From contig JAODUP010000571.1 in NCBI GenBank assembly GCA_025642065.1, forward strand, positions 1-64,000: a DNA stretch of 64,000 nt. The letters are read 5' to 3'. Positions 22,822 through 34,399 of the stretch are shown here, one piece after another. How positions within the stretch are numbered: position 1 is the first letter of the stretch; each line of letters opens with the position of its first letter. Under the pieces are notes generated by a model that worked only from the letters and a program-made list of their open reading frames with translations, was not told the DNA's origin and ran no database searches. The translations under genes were made by a program, and so were the position numbers. The DNA comes from Paralvinella palmiformis (taxonomy: Eukaryota > Annelida > Polychaeta > Terebellida > Alvinellidae).

Positions 22822-22935
22822 GAATATATACATAATTTTATTATATAACACAACAAGAGCAAACAGTCCCTTTTATTAAGGGCGAATAACAATAAAGGGC
22901 GAATAGGCTTTTTATACCAAGGACGAATAGTCTGT
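22255..22935. mobile_element. Foldback-like element with phrase-motif ends
   Basis: The left end has GGACTATTCGCCCTCG, TTTCGTCCCG, TATTCGCC and CGCCCTCGATTTTATTCG. The right end has the inverted words AAGGGCGAATAACAA, AAAGGGCGAATAGGC and AAGGACGAATAGTCTG. The two ends pair in inverted orientation around AT-rich sequence. It looks like a non-autonomous foldback/MITE-type element. No target duplication established. Confidence 0.55.
22797..22821 (+). repeat. AT microsatellite
   Basis: TA run inside the foldback-like element. Confidence 0.9.
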
Positions 22936-23220
22936 AACTCCATAAAAGAAGGTTTATTATAATTATTGTAATAGCTCCACGTTTTGAGTGTCAATAAACT
23001 ATAAATAAATAAAAATTTATAAATGTTCTTTTAGCACCTCAGACCAACAATAAACAGACTTGGTGTTGTTGATGTTTACAAAAATGTAAACAGATCTTTT
23101 CATAATAGTAATATTTACCTTTTCTGTGGTCAAAACAGCTGTCAGATATTTACCAAATTCTTCATATTTATATGTTAATTAATAGCAACTGGTAATATTT
23201 AAATTTTCATTCATTAATTG

Positions 23221-23224
<4 letters not shown>

Positions 23225-23252
<28 letters not shown>
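23225..23252 (+). repeat. AT microsatellite upstream of TRIM-like gene
   Basis: TA run about 300 bases before the coding start. Possible length polymorphism near the promoter or 5' UTR. Confidence 0.9.
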
Positions 23253-23258
<6 letters not shown>

Positions 23259-23332
23259 ATTGGAAGTAAGGTATTCAGATGCAGCCGTTAAGATTATTAT
23301 CTTGCTTATTTTATGTTGTTGTTTTTTTTACA

Positions 23333-23544
23333 GAGAACTAGAGAAATAACTACATCCACAACCTTGGAAGTATCATTTAAGAGAAAGTTATTTAAAACAA
23401 GTAAACTTGTATTTTTATATATAATAATTGTTGAGTAGTATTTTGTATTATTGGATGTCTACATTAAATATGCTTCAGATTTAGATGATTTTTTATCAAT
23501 TGAGGTAAGATTGAAATAAAATGTCTTGTTTTAGTTTCAGGAAA
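23333..23544 (+). promoter_or_regulatory. Probable 5' UTR of TRIM-like gene
   Basis: TTTTTTTTACAG at 23321-23332 is a good splice acceptor with no coding frame after it, so it may begin a 5' UTR exon. A donor-like GAGGTAAGA at 23500 and an acceptor-like TTTCAG at 23537 leave too little room for an ordinary intron, so which is used is unclear. Confidence 0.35.
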
Positions 23545-25895
23545 ATGGCTACAGGAGGCATTTATGAGGAGCTCTCTGACATCACTAGTTGTGAAATTTG
23601 TTTCGAACCATTAGAACAGCGAAGACCAAGAACGCTAAATTGTCTACACGTTTTCTGTGAAGATTGTTTACAGCATCTGTTAGATGATGCAAAAGCCAAA
23701 AGTCCTCAAAATCCAGATTCAATACGTTGTCCTGTTTGTTCACAGACAACACAAGTACCCGGAGGTTCATCTGCCAGTCTACCTTTATTTTTTTATCTGT
23801 CAAAAGTTCAAAATGTTAGAAAACAACTTGAAGAAAGACATAAATTATGTAAGTTATGTAGATCTAAAACACATAAAGCTAATGTTTCATTTTACTGTTT
23901 CGGATGTCATCTTGGATATTGTCAAGATTGTCGTGTGAAACATGACGACCTTTATCCAGATCATACTCCGGTTTCAGTGACATCATCTACAATAAATTCT
24001 ATCTTTTGTGATGAACATGATGGTCATTTGTCATACTTCTGTATGACGTGTACTAAGGCCATATGTTCTCAATGTCATTTAGGTAGACATTCAGAACACA
24101 CAGTCTATAACTTGACTTATGATAACAAAAAAACACAAGTTGATTTAAAAGATATTCTATTATCACATTTACAATCAGCTGACAAAACATTGGAACATTT
24201 TGTAAATCTCCAAACAAAAGTCATAAATGACACGAAACGAGCCATGACAGAGATGACTCATCATCGAGATTATCTCATCAAACAGATCAATGATCAATAC
24301 GATAATTTATGTCTAGAATTAAAACAAAAAGAAGCCGAATTAAATGTTGAATTATCCCGATCCAAACAACTTGTCCAAGATGTTAGAACCTCTATTGAAA
24401 TATTGATAACAAAGGTAGATAACTGGCTGGAACCTGTGATGGGTATACCTGGATTGAGGATTGAGGATACAGCTAAACTGATAACGGATGTGAAAAAACA
24501 ATTACCATCTTTTGATATCAATATCAAACCAGAAACAATCAAGTTTATTATTGGTGATGATCAGATAAAATTAGGACAGATAGTTAAAGAAGGTACTTAA
24601 ATTATTGTTATACCTTTGATTATCAATATTATATATTATTAATGATAGTTATTTTAATTTCTACAACAATTATATAATTATTATATTTCAGCAATTAAGT
24701 CTCCTGTTGTATCCATGTCCTCAAGACTATCTGAAGATCTCCTGACAAAAGCTATCCAGAGTCTAGGTTTGTGGATATTTATTGTTTGTTTGATCTCAGC
24801 TCATCATATCATCATTATCTCCTTTAATATGTTTAATGTAATATGAAATAATTAGTTTATTGTATTAATTTGAAGGAAGTTGTAATATAGTTTAACCCTT
24901 TAGCTTCATCATGATTAGATTGGGTTAAATGACATTTGAAACATGGAAGGGTTAAAGTTGTTTATATTAATTAATAAATAATAAATACGAGGAATGTTTA
25001 TATATAAATATTGGTGTTTTATTAAGTTATTTATAAATATAACTATATCATGACACGTTAATGATATATCAAGTATATTTATATATTAATATTTATATTA
25101 CAGATACCATATCTGTTATTGATGATCCGACATTGTTGTGTCAGATAAAGACAGGTAGAGGGATGATGAGTGACATAGAGTATCTAGATAATGGACAACT
25201 TGTTGTCTGTATGAGGACTGGTCTAAAGATATATGATGATAATGGTGATGAGATAGATCATTATCTATCTCGTAACTGTAAACCTGTTGGTGTTGGTAGA
25301 GGACTGCGTGGTGTGTCTGTGGGAAGGAATGTGGGTAACTTTGTGGTGACAAATAACAGTAACCGAGGTTATCTACATGTTTATGATACAGCTGGTGACA
25401 GCTGGAGGTATAACAGGTGTCGTGTATGTCAGTGTCCATCACGTGTTGGTGTAACTAGTGATGGATGTTATATTGTATCTAGTAATGATAATAACAAACT
25501 CTACAAGTATACCTCCCGGGGTGTTGAGTTATGGTCTATAGACACGTCACGTGATGGCCCGGGTGTCTGATGTTTATGTTGATGACGATGATAAGATATT
25601 TGTTTGTCTCAAGAATAATGTTGTTGTTTATGATAAAAATGGTAAACAAATATCATCATTACAATCAACAGATAGAGAGATGGAGCCAACAAGTGTATTT
25701 GTTGATAAAAATAAACAAATCTTTGTTTGTGATCGGAAAAATAATAATATTTTATTATTTGATAGAAATTATTGTTTTGTTAAATGTCTTTTACAATTAA
25801 ATTATGAACCTTGGAAAATATGTTTATTTAAAAATGAAAGATTATCAGTGTCAGGTTGTTATTATAATGATAATGTGTATGTATATAAAATATAA
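23545..25895 (+). CDS. TRIM-like E3 ubiquitin ligase with C-terminal beta-propeller (frameshift)
   Basis: Three coding exons: 23545-24592, 24692-24766 and 25104-25895, all GT-AG, with phases that join (E-A-IKSP and QSL-D-TIS). Residues 16-65 form a C3HC4 RING (Cys16, 19, 33, His35, Cys38, 41, 62, 65). Two B-boxes follow (Cys102-His140; Cys155-His185), then a long coiled coil to about residue 300. A six-bladed NHL-like propeller fills the last exon, with blade phrases such as DNGQLVVCMRTGLKIYDDNG and KIFVCLKNNVVVYDKNGK. Expected role: ubiquitin ligase whose propeller binds a target protein or RNA; such genes are expanded in molluscs and often implicated in immunity. The start is the ATG after TTTCAG at 23537; an upstream in-frame ATG at 23521 would add eight residues. 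Reading breaks once, at GGCCCGGG (25556-25563): removing one G restores frame to VSDVYVDDDDK. It is therefore a recent pseudogene or a sequence error. Total about 637 residues. Confidence 0.9.
25556..25563 (+). other. Single-base frameshift in propeller
   Basis: Upstream frame ends ...WSIDTSRDGPGV then stop; the downstream frame resumes as VSDVYVDDDDKIFVC and runs to 25895. One surplus base in the CCCGGG run explains both. Everything else in the gene is intact. Confidence 0.85.
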
Positions 25896-26218
25896 ATATG
25901 ATTATTGTTTATAATATCGTTTATGATTAATAACTTTGTTTGTTTGATGTAAATATAGAATATTAATTTTGTTTATTTTATGTTTAATATTAGATTTAAT
26001 TATTATAATAAATCATAATTTATCTCTATTATAACTTTTGTTATTATTATTTTATCGTCTGATGTACAAAGTACACGTACATGTATGTACATAATGATAT
26101 AATTAATACTTGTACTGGAACATGTAGAGATGTAACGTGCTCTAACAAACACATGTAAAACACATACCTTGAAATATATAATCCTTAAAATATACCAAAG
26201 TTAAATCTTGTATGTAAT

Positions 26219-26320
26219 ATTCCGTGTGTCTGTGTGTGCACGTGACACTCCGCGTGTGTGTGATACTGTGTATAATGTGTGTATATATATGTGTGTGTGT
26301 GTGTGTATATATATATATCA
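26219..26320 (+). repeat. GT/AT compound microsatellite
   Basis: Runs of TG and TA with CACGTG nearby (26318-26325 reads ATCACGTG). Confidence 0.85.
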
Positions 26321-26527
26321 CGTGACTTGTTTGCCGACAAAAAATCAATAAAAAAAGGACCAAAGTTCATCTCGGAATAGTCCATATTTTGGGGGACAAA
26401 GGTTGTTAATATATTAAGATGACACATGAGAGATATCACACAAAGATAACAACAGTAATACATCGACATCAAACTATATATAGTTGACCTCATTATGTTA
26501 CCTTGTTAGTAGTTTTATCTATAAAAG

Positions 26528-26543
26528 TGACGTCATGACGTCA
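26528..26543. promoter_or_regulatory. Two abutting CRE octamers
   Basis: TGACGTCATGACGTCA: two perfect CREB/ATF palindromes with no spacer, about 630 bases past the TRIM-like stop. Occupancy is unproven. Confidence 0.4.
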
Positions 26544-27403
26544 ATATTAATATTTAATCTAATAACTATCTATAGTTAATGGATTTTAGAGGAAGTATTT
26601 TAATAACCGACCACATTTTACCAAATATTATTATTTTATATATATATATACACGGACATGACCGTACAAAGATAAATAGAGATGAGGGAGGGGGTATCGT
26701 TTAGACAATTACTGGGTCAGACATATTATTGTAGGTCAAGGACATTTGTCTAACTTTGATGTCAACTCTGTCTGGTCACGTACACCAACATGACGGGAGG
26801 GGGAGGGGGGGCGGTCTTTATTACTATACAATGAGAGTTAAAAAAAAATGTTAGACGTGAATTATGATTGTATTAAATAAAATATAATGATAAATTATTG
26901 ATTAATGGTAATAATAAATATTGACTTTAAACATTTTATATCATATAAATTAAGCTTTAGGGTTTTGATATAATCTGATATTTTTGTTTAAATGTAAACA
27001 TTAACTTGATAAAAAACGGAAATTTAATTATATCATTTTAAACTACGTTTGTCACTTATAGCAATTTCTGTTCATTTAATTAATTGATGACTTTTTACCA
27101 CTGTCTATTATAATAGTATTGTATTCGGCAAGGTCATAACCTTTCGGGTTGTCTTTTTATGTGAACGTTTCTTCATATAAGTCTTGATGTTGTGTGCTTG
27201 TGCCACTTTGATGTAGTCTCGATCATAACATTATTTATGGTTTAAAATAGATTACTCTATTTGTCTGATAATTGTTCTTAAAGATTCAAAGTAATGGCTG
27301 ATTTTAGATTATAATGTATGACAAAATATCAAATACTTTACGATTGTATATTATAGAGCTATAACTATACGTATGGTTACTAGAAGTGTTGTACAAGTCC
27401 ATC

Positions 27404-27439
<36 letters not shown>

Positions 27440-28554
27440 ACAAAGAGTAGAACATCAACGAAACCCTTATTTATAATTATCATGTAATATCCTCGTAACG
27501 TGTACACTAAATTTGTAATATAAATCACAGCAAAAAATCTGATATTTCATAAAACAAATTGATAATCGTAATTAATAATATAAATATAATAAGACATCTA
27601 AAAATATCATAAATCATAGATAAATGTTTTTGATTAACATAAATAGTAATTACTTTATGCTGTAACAGACGACATAAAAGTTGTCATCTAAATAAAAAAA
27701 TATATAATAGACTGAATTTAGTCATTGTATATATGATATGACCTAATTGAGAGATGATATCTTCTAGATAATATAGATCACATACTGTGAACATCTCAAT
27801 GTTTTGTTGTTAGTCAGACAATAAAACAAAAGTATAAAATAAGTTGTTACTGTGATTGTAACTTGTCTACATCGATGGGGTATAAGGTAGATGTGGGATA
27901 GATATGATAGATCTGGGATGTGACATCGTAAGTGATAATAAAGTGAGGATACTGTTAATACATAATGGAGGAAATGTACATTATGGTATAGATAACACAT
28001 AACAATTGACATAGTTCAATAATAGAAAGAATCACGCGCACACAAATACACAATATTGATATTTTATTGTCGGTAAGCTGTAGTGTCAAATGTTATATTT
28101 TGTATATTTCTAGAGCCTACAAGTTTTTACAAATATCTCCTATGTGTTTATCATAATATGATAATAAAGATGAGTTTAACATCATAAATGATATCGTAAA
28201 GGATACAAATAAAGTATGAATGTTGATACTATAAAAATATATTAATATATCATCTACTTTTATTTGCTTTCTTTATTTTATTTTCGCTGATAAATTAAAC
28301 TTTAATTCTGTCTGATTTAATCAGTTCATCAACTGATGAATAAATTATGTTAATATTCTATCACTTATTAAGTTAGATATCGATTACCACCATTACAGTT
28401 TCGGAGTTGGAATCTCCCTTTCCAGTCTGAACACAAAAACCAAAATAAATATGAATTTAATATTTATAAAAAAATATTAATTATTTATTCATGTTAGCCC
28501 ACCTGTCGTGTTAGTATAAATGAGAAGGGTACAGTTAGATTTAAATAAATACGT

Positions 28555-28680
28555 ACATAAACACCTGAAATCTATTCCGACAGTACAGAATCATACCATA
28601 AGAGTACAGGATCAGTCAATATGGGTACAGAACAAGTCCATAAGATTACAGGACTAAACTATTACAATACAGAACAAGTA
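28555..28680 (+). repeat. Degenerate ~26-bp tandem repeat
   Basis: ACAGTACAGAATCA, AGAGTACAGGATCAGTC, GGGTACAGAACAAGTCC and GATTACAGGACTAA recur at about 25-27 base spacing. Diverged minisatellite. Confidence 0.55.
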
Positions 28681-28698
28681 AGTAAGGTTTATTTCCAA

Positions 28699-28701
<3 letters not shown>

Positions 28702-28739
<38 letters not shown>
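28702..28739 (+). repeat. AT microsatellite
   Basis: TA run of about 19 units. Confidence 0.9.
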
Positions 28740-28741
<2 letters not shown>

Positions 28742-29039
28742 ATTTGAATGAATAATTAAGATTGAGAGGATCAGTATACCATTAGTGGTATCTTACTACT
28801 GGCCCTATGATGGATGAGGGATGGTTGCGGTGTTCGAGAGTGGAGGAAGGAGACGTTAATCATAATTTAAAGATGTAAAATAAATATGACCACAAGAGGG
28901 ACGAGGAGAAAAGAGAAGCAACAGGACAAGAATCTACAAATTAAAATAATAAACGATTTTGTCGTATAGACCTTTGTCATTTTGTCTATCACAGAAAACT
29001 AATAAAATGGGAGGTAACTGGGGTGATAATAACCTGGGT

Positions 29040-30200
29040 TCAACGGTAACAATCGTTGCATCGTAGGTTGTAGCATTTCACCATTTCTGGGTATGCATCA
29101 AATATGTGTGTTTTAAGTTGATATTTAAAGTGACCCCAAGTGGTTTGGTATGTCAGCACATTCATCCCTTTATTCCATATTTTGGGAATGCTAATCAACG
29201 GTAGTCTACTAGCAAATATATTATAGTTTTTTGTTACATACAGATGGTCAGACTGTCTTGTCACACAGGCATTTGGCAGATCTCTATTGAATGTGAACAT
29301 GTTATTAAACGATATTGGTAATTTATTAGTATTAAGATCAAACCCAAAAGTGCTGCCTGGTATTTCACTAAGTCAGCGAGCTCTAATATACGAGAACTAC
29401 GAAAAAGTGGGTCAGTATGGCTGTTGTACTTGGCATTGTGGATTAAACGGAGAGCCCGCTTTTGTAGCAAAATGGTCTGACGTAAAGCTGATGAAGTCGC
29501 GTTTCCCCAAACTAGGTCTCCGTATGAAAGATGAGAATGAATGAGTGAATAGTATAATATTTTCATGCACTGCTTCGGGAAAAAATGTTGAACTTGTTTT
29601 GAGGAGAATAATGCTTGAGATACTTTCTGATTAATGTGGGATAGATGATGTTTCCATGTCAAATTTCATCAATCAGAATACCTAAGAATTTTGCTGCTTT
29701 TTCATCACAATCTTTGCAGCAGGGTGTTTTCAATCAATATATGTTTTGGGGGAAAATCACCTTTTAATGATGTGGGTCTTATAACGATATTTTATTTTGT
29801 TGGGATTTAGCGAAAGTCGATTTGAGCAGAACCATATAAATAGAGAATTAATTAATATGTTTGTATTATTGAAAAGAATATCAATGTTCGAGTCAGATAC
29901 ATAAATGGTTGTATCATCAGCAAACGAAAGGATAATATCATTGCAAGAGAAACATATGTCATTTACACAAATCAAATATAAAAGAGGTCCCAGAATTGAG
30001 CCTTGTGTCCGTCAATTTCAACATACTGTACACGATCCGTCAAATATTTTTTAAACCAGTCATGCCCAATACCCTCGTATTCCGTAACAATGTAATTTGC
30101 TTAACAAAATATCATGACTGATTACGTCAAAGGCTTTGCTCAGATCACAAAAGACAGCTAATGTAAATTCAGGTTCAGGATGATTTGTATATAGAGCACA
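29040..30200 (-). mobile_element. Jockey/CR1-like LINE, RT relic
   Basis: Minus-strand order: [20 protein letters not shown] and [12 protein letters not shown] (30160-30060, intact D.SKAFD palm block), FADDTTIYVSDSNIDILFNN (about 29925-29865, catalytic ADD), RLSLNPNKIKY. The thumb follows in the frame 29662-29261 (WKHHLSHINQKVSQALF, LYYSLIHSHLSYGDLVWGN, LQKRALRLIHNAKYNSHTDP). After a frame change comes IPKIWNKGMNVLTYQTTWGHF, a W..LP-type end. Several frame breaks: a dead, 5'-truncated copy. It is the second-best preserved LINE here. Confidence 0.87.
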
Positions 30201-30659
30201 TTGGCTTAATAGACGCGTGCGTTAGTAATATAATTCGGAAGTTTTCTATTGCTAGAACAAATCATAGCTTTCTCACTCTGATATCGTCAGTAAAGGGCAA
30301 GTGTTTCTGATTATAGAAACAATTTATGATTGGAAATTATTAAAATAAACATGTACATGTGGTTCAATAGTAGGTTATTTCTGATTCTACTAAAATTATC
30401 ACTGGTCAACATGAACCAGAGTACGGTCGTTTTGATATTGTCTAAGTTAATTGCCTAAAAATCTATACTTATAGCTAACTCTTAGTTATTAATACTTATT
30501 GTTTTAAAACCGTCATATAAAGTATATATCTCCATTTTTCATTATCAATATTTATCTAACTAGAAATATATCATGAAGCGACAGTTATTAATAAAGGGAG
30601 GGGGCGTTTAACGTTATTTATTAGTTTCAAATTAAACCTAACTTTGAATATAATATAAT

Positions 30660-30842
30660 ATACCTACGCACTACCACCACTACTAATACTAATACTACTT
30701 CCAATACTACTATAGATACTACCACCACTACTAATACTACTACCACTACTAGTACAAGTACTATCACCACTACTAATACTAATACGACGACCACTACTAC
30801 AACAAGTACTACCACCACTACTGATACTAATACTACGCCCAC
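30660..30842 (+). repeat. ACT/CTA triplet microsatellite
   Basis: Imperfect (ACTACC/ACTAAT)n array. The minus strand reads as a Val-rich frame, an artefact of the triplet repeat. Confidence 0.92.
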
Positions 30843-31108
30843 TTATTGAGATAAAAAAACATGATGTTTATTATTTAGTGGAATATATCTAAACATCAAC
30901 GGTTAGTTACTGCTCACTCACTATACAGTCATCTCATATGACGCAGGTCATTTCGTCATCAATAACAATCTGTCCCCAATTAAAACATCCTTTCGTTGTC
31001 GTTTTGTCATCGTTATTAATTAGTAAAGAACTTCGTACTTCTTGGCTTTGATTAATAATTGTATAATTAGATTAATAGTAATATAGTAACATATGGTAGT
31101 ATTATATA

Positions 31109-31110
<2 letters not shown>

Positions 31111-31140
<30 letters not shown>
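31111..31140 (+). repeat. AT microsatellite in copy B
   Basis: Shorter than the equivalent run at 69-120 in copy A. Confidence 0.9.
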
Positions 31141-31142
<2 letters not shown>

Positions 31143-32627
31143 AATCTATAAGTTATTCATAAAAAGTCAAATGTGTATCCATGTATTGTTTGTCGAGATC
31201 CATGTATTGTTTGTCGAAATTCATCTATTGTTTGTTGAGATTCGTATTTATTATTGTAGTATATATGGTTGTTAGGGGTTTTACGGCTGAAGCAAAAGAT
31301 GAAACACCCTTTACACATGCCCTCGGATACTTGAGATCTGTGCCGAACCGGGTTACTTAGTTTAATATGCAGTTTTTAACTGATAGTAATCTGTGTTTAC
31401 ATTAGAATCTTAATACACTATAATGATGGTTGATCGACTTATGATTGACGCTAGCTTTAATAATGTCAGGTCAAAGGCGATTACGAACACTCCAAAATAA
31501 GGTCACATAACACTTGTCGTCATTGGCTGCCTACAACCAGGTGTTGTAACTTTATATAATCTTTATATTAATATATAATAACAATTAAGATTTTATATTA
31601 TAATATAATCTATGTATAGGATATAATTGTTGTTGGTTTATAAGATAATCAATATTTTATTTAGGAATATTTATATATGTATATATTTGTAAAGCTATGC
31701 GTTTTATGGAAGTTTAGGGAATTGGTGTACACACACACACACACACACACACTTTCGAGGCACGCCGTTTAAGTGTTTGACCTGGTTATCCAGCATTTAA
31801 ATGACTGAAGCAGACACAGTACGCTCTTAAAGCATGTACTCCTGACTCAGGAATAGAAACACTGCATCGCATCTCGAGCGGTGGCATTGGACACGGCTCG
31901 CGCGGTTGGTGTGTTTTATATAACAACTTTAATTGAATATAAAATTCACCTTGTTTGTATGTGGGAATAGAATTATCTTTCCTAGGTCCAGTTATGTCCA
32001 GTTTGTACTATGACATTCAAGATTAGCTGTAATCTGCTTGTCATAATAACATTTAAGAACTACAATAGTTAGAACAGCAGACGTTAGGTCAGGTTTGAAA
32101 ATGATAACATACTTCAAACCGTACGGAAGCTATGACGCGCTATTACGGTCTGCTTCAGGGCAGATGTCAGTCTTTTAATAGCAATTAAGATAAACAGTTT
32201 TAATAGTAGTCGCTTCATGACGCCTGCCCGTTGTAAAAACTGATCTTTGAAGACAGTGACAATTGGGTTATATAGTTTATATAGTATTGCTTTGAAGAAA
32301 GATACAGCAATTGAAAAATAGCTATAACTAGGGCTGCTTAGATAATTAATCTAGCCATTCTCACTACTGTCGTGATCTGACTTGGGTGTTCTACTCCCAA
32401 ACTCCACGGCTGTAGGTGATTCGCTTTTTGTTTTTGTTTGGCGGCTTACACATGTCTCAGCAAGAAAAGTGGCCACTCTGGATTCAGTCCCCTGAAGAAA
32501 CGTCCAGAGTTTGAATTCACGGTTCGAGATTCTCTGTACCTGTGCCTTATTACACACAGCTAAAACACACACACACACACACACACAAACAGAGGTGGTT
32601 TCAAACAGCTTATATTGTCTGATGTCG

Positions 32628-33075
32628 TTATACATATTACACTCTCTTGTGGCTTCATCTATATTGCATTTTCTGGTGTCTTCTTAAATGGTAATGTACA
32701 GAGTGACTTCATCTATATTACATTGTTTAGTTGCTTCATTTATATTACACTGTTTGGTGGCTTCATCTATATTACATTGTATGGTGGATTCATCTGTATT
32801 ACGTTGTGTAGTGGTTTCTTGTATATTATTGTACACGGGGACTTCATCTATATTATATTGCTTGGTGGCTTCTTAAATATTACTGTACAAGGTGACTTCA
32901 TCTATATCGGATTGTATGGTGGCTTCATTTATATTACATTGTATGGTGGCTTCATCTATATTACATTGTATAGTGGCTTCATCTATATTACATTGTATAG
33001 TGGCTTCATCTATATTACATTGTGTAGTGGTTTCATGTATATTATTGTACACGTTAGCTTCATCTATATTACATT
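32628..33075 (+). repeat. 27-bp minisatellite, copy B
   Basis: Same unit as at 1865-2300 but with a different order of variants, including two TTCTTGTATATTATTGTACACG-type units not seen in copy A. The arrays have been rearranged since the duplication. Confidence 0.9.
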
Positions 33076-33664
33076 CCCCAATATATAAGAGAGCGCGCAA
33101 GGAAAATATCCTGCTAACAGCCAAATCATTAACAAAGTCACGAAAGGTCTGTTCCACGGGCTCACTACATGCATACTAACAGTCCCTAACCCTCTAATGC
33201 GAGCATGCGCAGTTGACCAATATCCAGATTGGGCGGTAGCAGGATTATTCCCATGATCTGTCTCGTAAGAGCCAGATAAAAGCTGCATTAGATCAGAATG
33301 TTAATTTATTAATACAATTAGCTTCATAACAAGCGAGAAAAATGAAACAGAAATCAATTTTGAAAGTGATGTCATCTCAAATTTAATTTCAAGATCGTTG
33401 TTTGTCAAGGTCAAGGATACTAAACCCTTTCAGGATTGTTTATAATGTTTCTATTAATAATCACAAGTCAACTTTGACCTTGTGTATCTAGTGCACAAGC
33501 ATGTGGTGAAATATTACACGCCAAGGAACGGATGTGGGAGGATCAGTTAGATTGTACCACGTTTTCCGCAAGGCGGCGCTAGTAACTGTTTATTTCACAC
33601 AATGCCATCAGTTATCGCCGGCTATCCCGTCTTATTCTATAGAGTCTTTGGTTGAGTGACGTGA

Positions 33665-33809
33665 TGATGATGATGATAATGATTGATGTTTTACGGCCAC
33701 TTTTGTGCATAAGGTAGGCTAAATAGGCCGAGCGACTTCCAAAGGTAATGAGACGAAGTGAAAGACGAAACAACCTCAGATATGCCCACGCTAGACCACG
33801 GAGGCGCCC
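33665..33809 (-). mobile_element. SINE family A with internal deletion
   Basis: The (ATC)n tail, GTTTTACGGCCAC, GGCCGAGCGACTTCC and AAGACGAAACAACC are present. The B-box and anticodon region is missing: ATGCCCACGC jumps to TAGACCACGGAGGCGCC. The copy A counterpart at 2302-2440 retains that region, so this deletion happened after the segment was duplicated. Confidence 0.88.
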
Positions 33810-33998
33810 AGGTTGGTTGATTGACGTAACGTGGGACGTAATGACGTTCGCTAAATAGAAATATACTCTATAAAAATGGCGTAAAGACGTCGGCCGATAT
33901 GAAGTAAAGTGTATTATTACTGTACATAATAAGCTAAATTAATATATTTGTACGAATAAGCATACCGGCAATACTAAAGTGGCTGAATGGTTGCCCTA

Positions 33999-34035
<37 letters not shown>

Positions 34036-34037
<2 letters not shown>

Positions 34038-34138
34038 GGTAATGAAGTTAAAGATGAAACACCCTTCAGATATGCCCAAACCGAGATTCACACTCAGGTG
34101 GTCTAACGCGCTACCAACTAGACCACGGATGGCTCACC
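34036..34138 (-). mobile_element. SINE family A, divergent copy
   Basis: Copy B equivalent of 2684-2792, with small sequence differences in the B-box region. Confidence 0.65.
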
Positions 34139-34399
34139 TGTACCGAGGACTCTTAATGAATAATGAACACCGAGGATCTTTTACGTCTGCTGAATGTACG
34201 TACGCCCTACTGAAAACACGTACCCTAGCTCTATAGTGGTTATTGATAGATCTCCTGATACATATGCGTAAGTGCTTACTCAACAAACAAAAAAAGTCAA
34301 ATGTCAGAGCATGGAGCCGTTTTACTAAGATTTCAGATATCTTAACTTGGTAAGACGCCCCCCCCCTAATATATTAATTTCGAGTTCAGGACAAAATTG

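Larger units (their letters stand above)
25896..28554. other. AT-rich spacer after TRIM-like gene
   Basis: Contains the 3' UTR, a GT/AT microsatellite (26219-26320), an AT run (27404-27437) and a doubled CRE (26528-26543). AATAAA-like signals near 26008 may serve the gene. No further coding signal. Confidence 0.45.
31051..34399 (+). repeat. 3 kb direct repeat, copy B
   Basis: Second copy of the segment at 9-3046, about 31 kb downstream in the same orientation. The left junction follows CTTGGCTTTG and the right junction precedes ACCCCAGAGG. It has shorter AT and CA runs than copy A and a differently arranged 27-bp array. It keeps a ~645-bp stretch (about 33076-33720) missing from A and lacks the triplet-run insertion of A. 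No flanking target-site duplication is visible. No gene is recognised in it. Confidence 0.95.

Noticed and set aside
25116..25442. Minus-strand open frame over the propeller exon
   Set aside because: Antisense shadow of the TRIM-like gene.
30627..30842. Valine-rich minus-strand frame
   Set aside because: Product of an ACT/CTA triplet microsatellite.
9..34399. Giant LTR retrotransposon with 3 kb LTRs
   Set aside because: Repeat ends are not TG...CA, no target duplication, primer-binding site or polypurine tract is visible, and no gag-pol lies between; the interior holds a spliced host gene.
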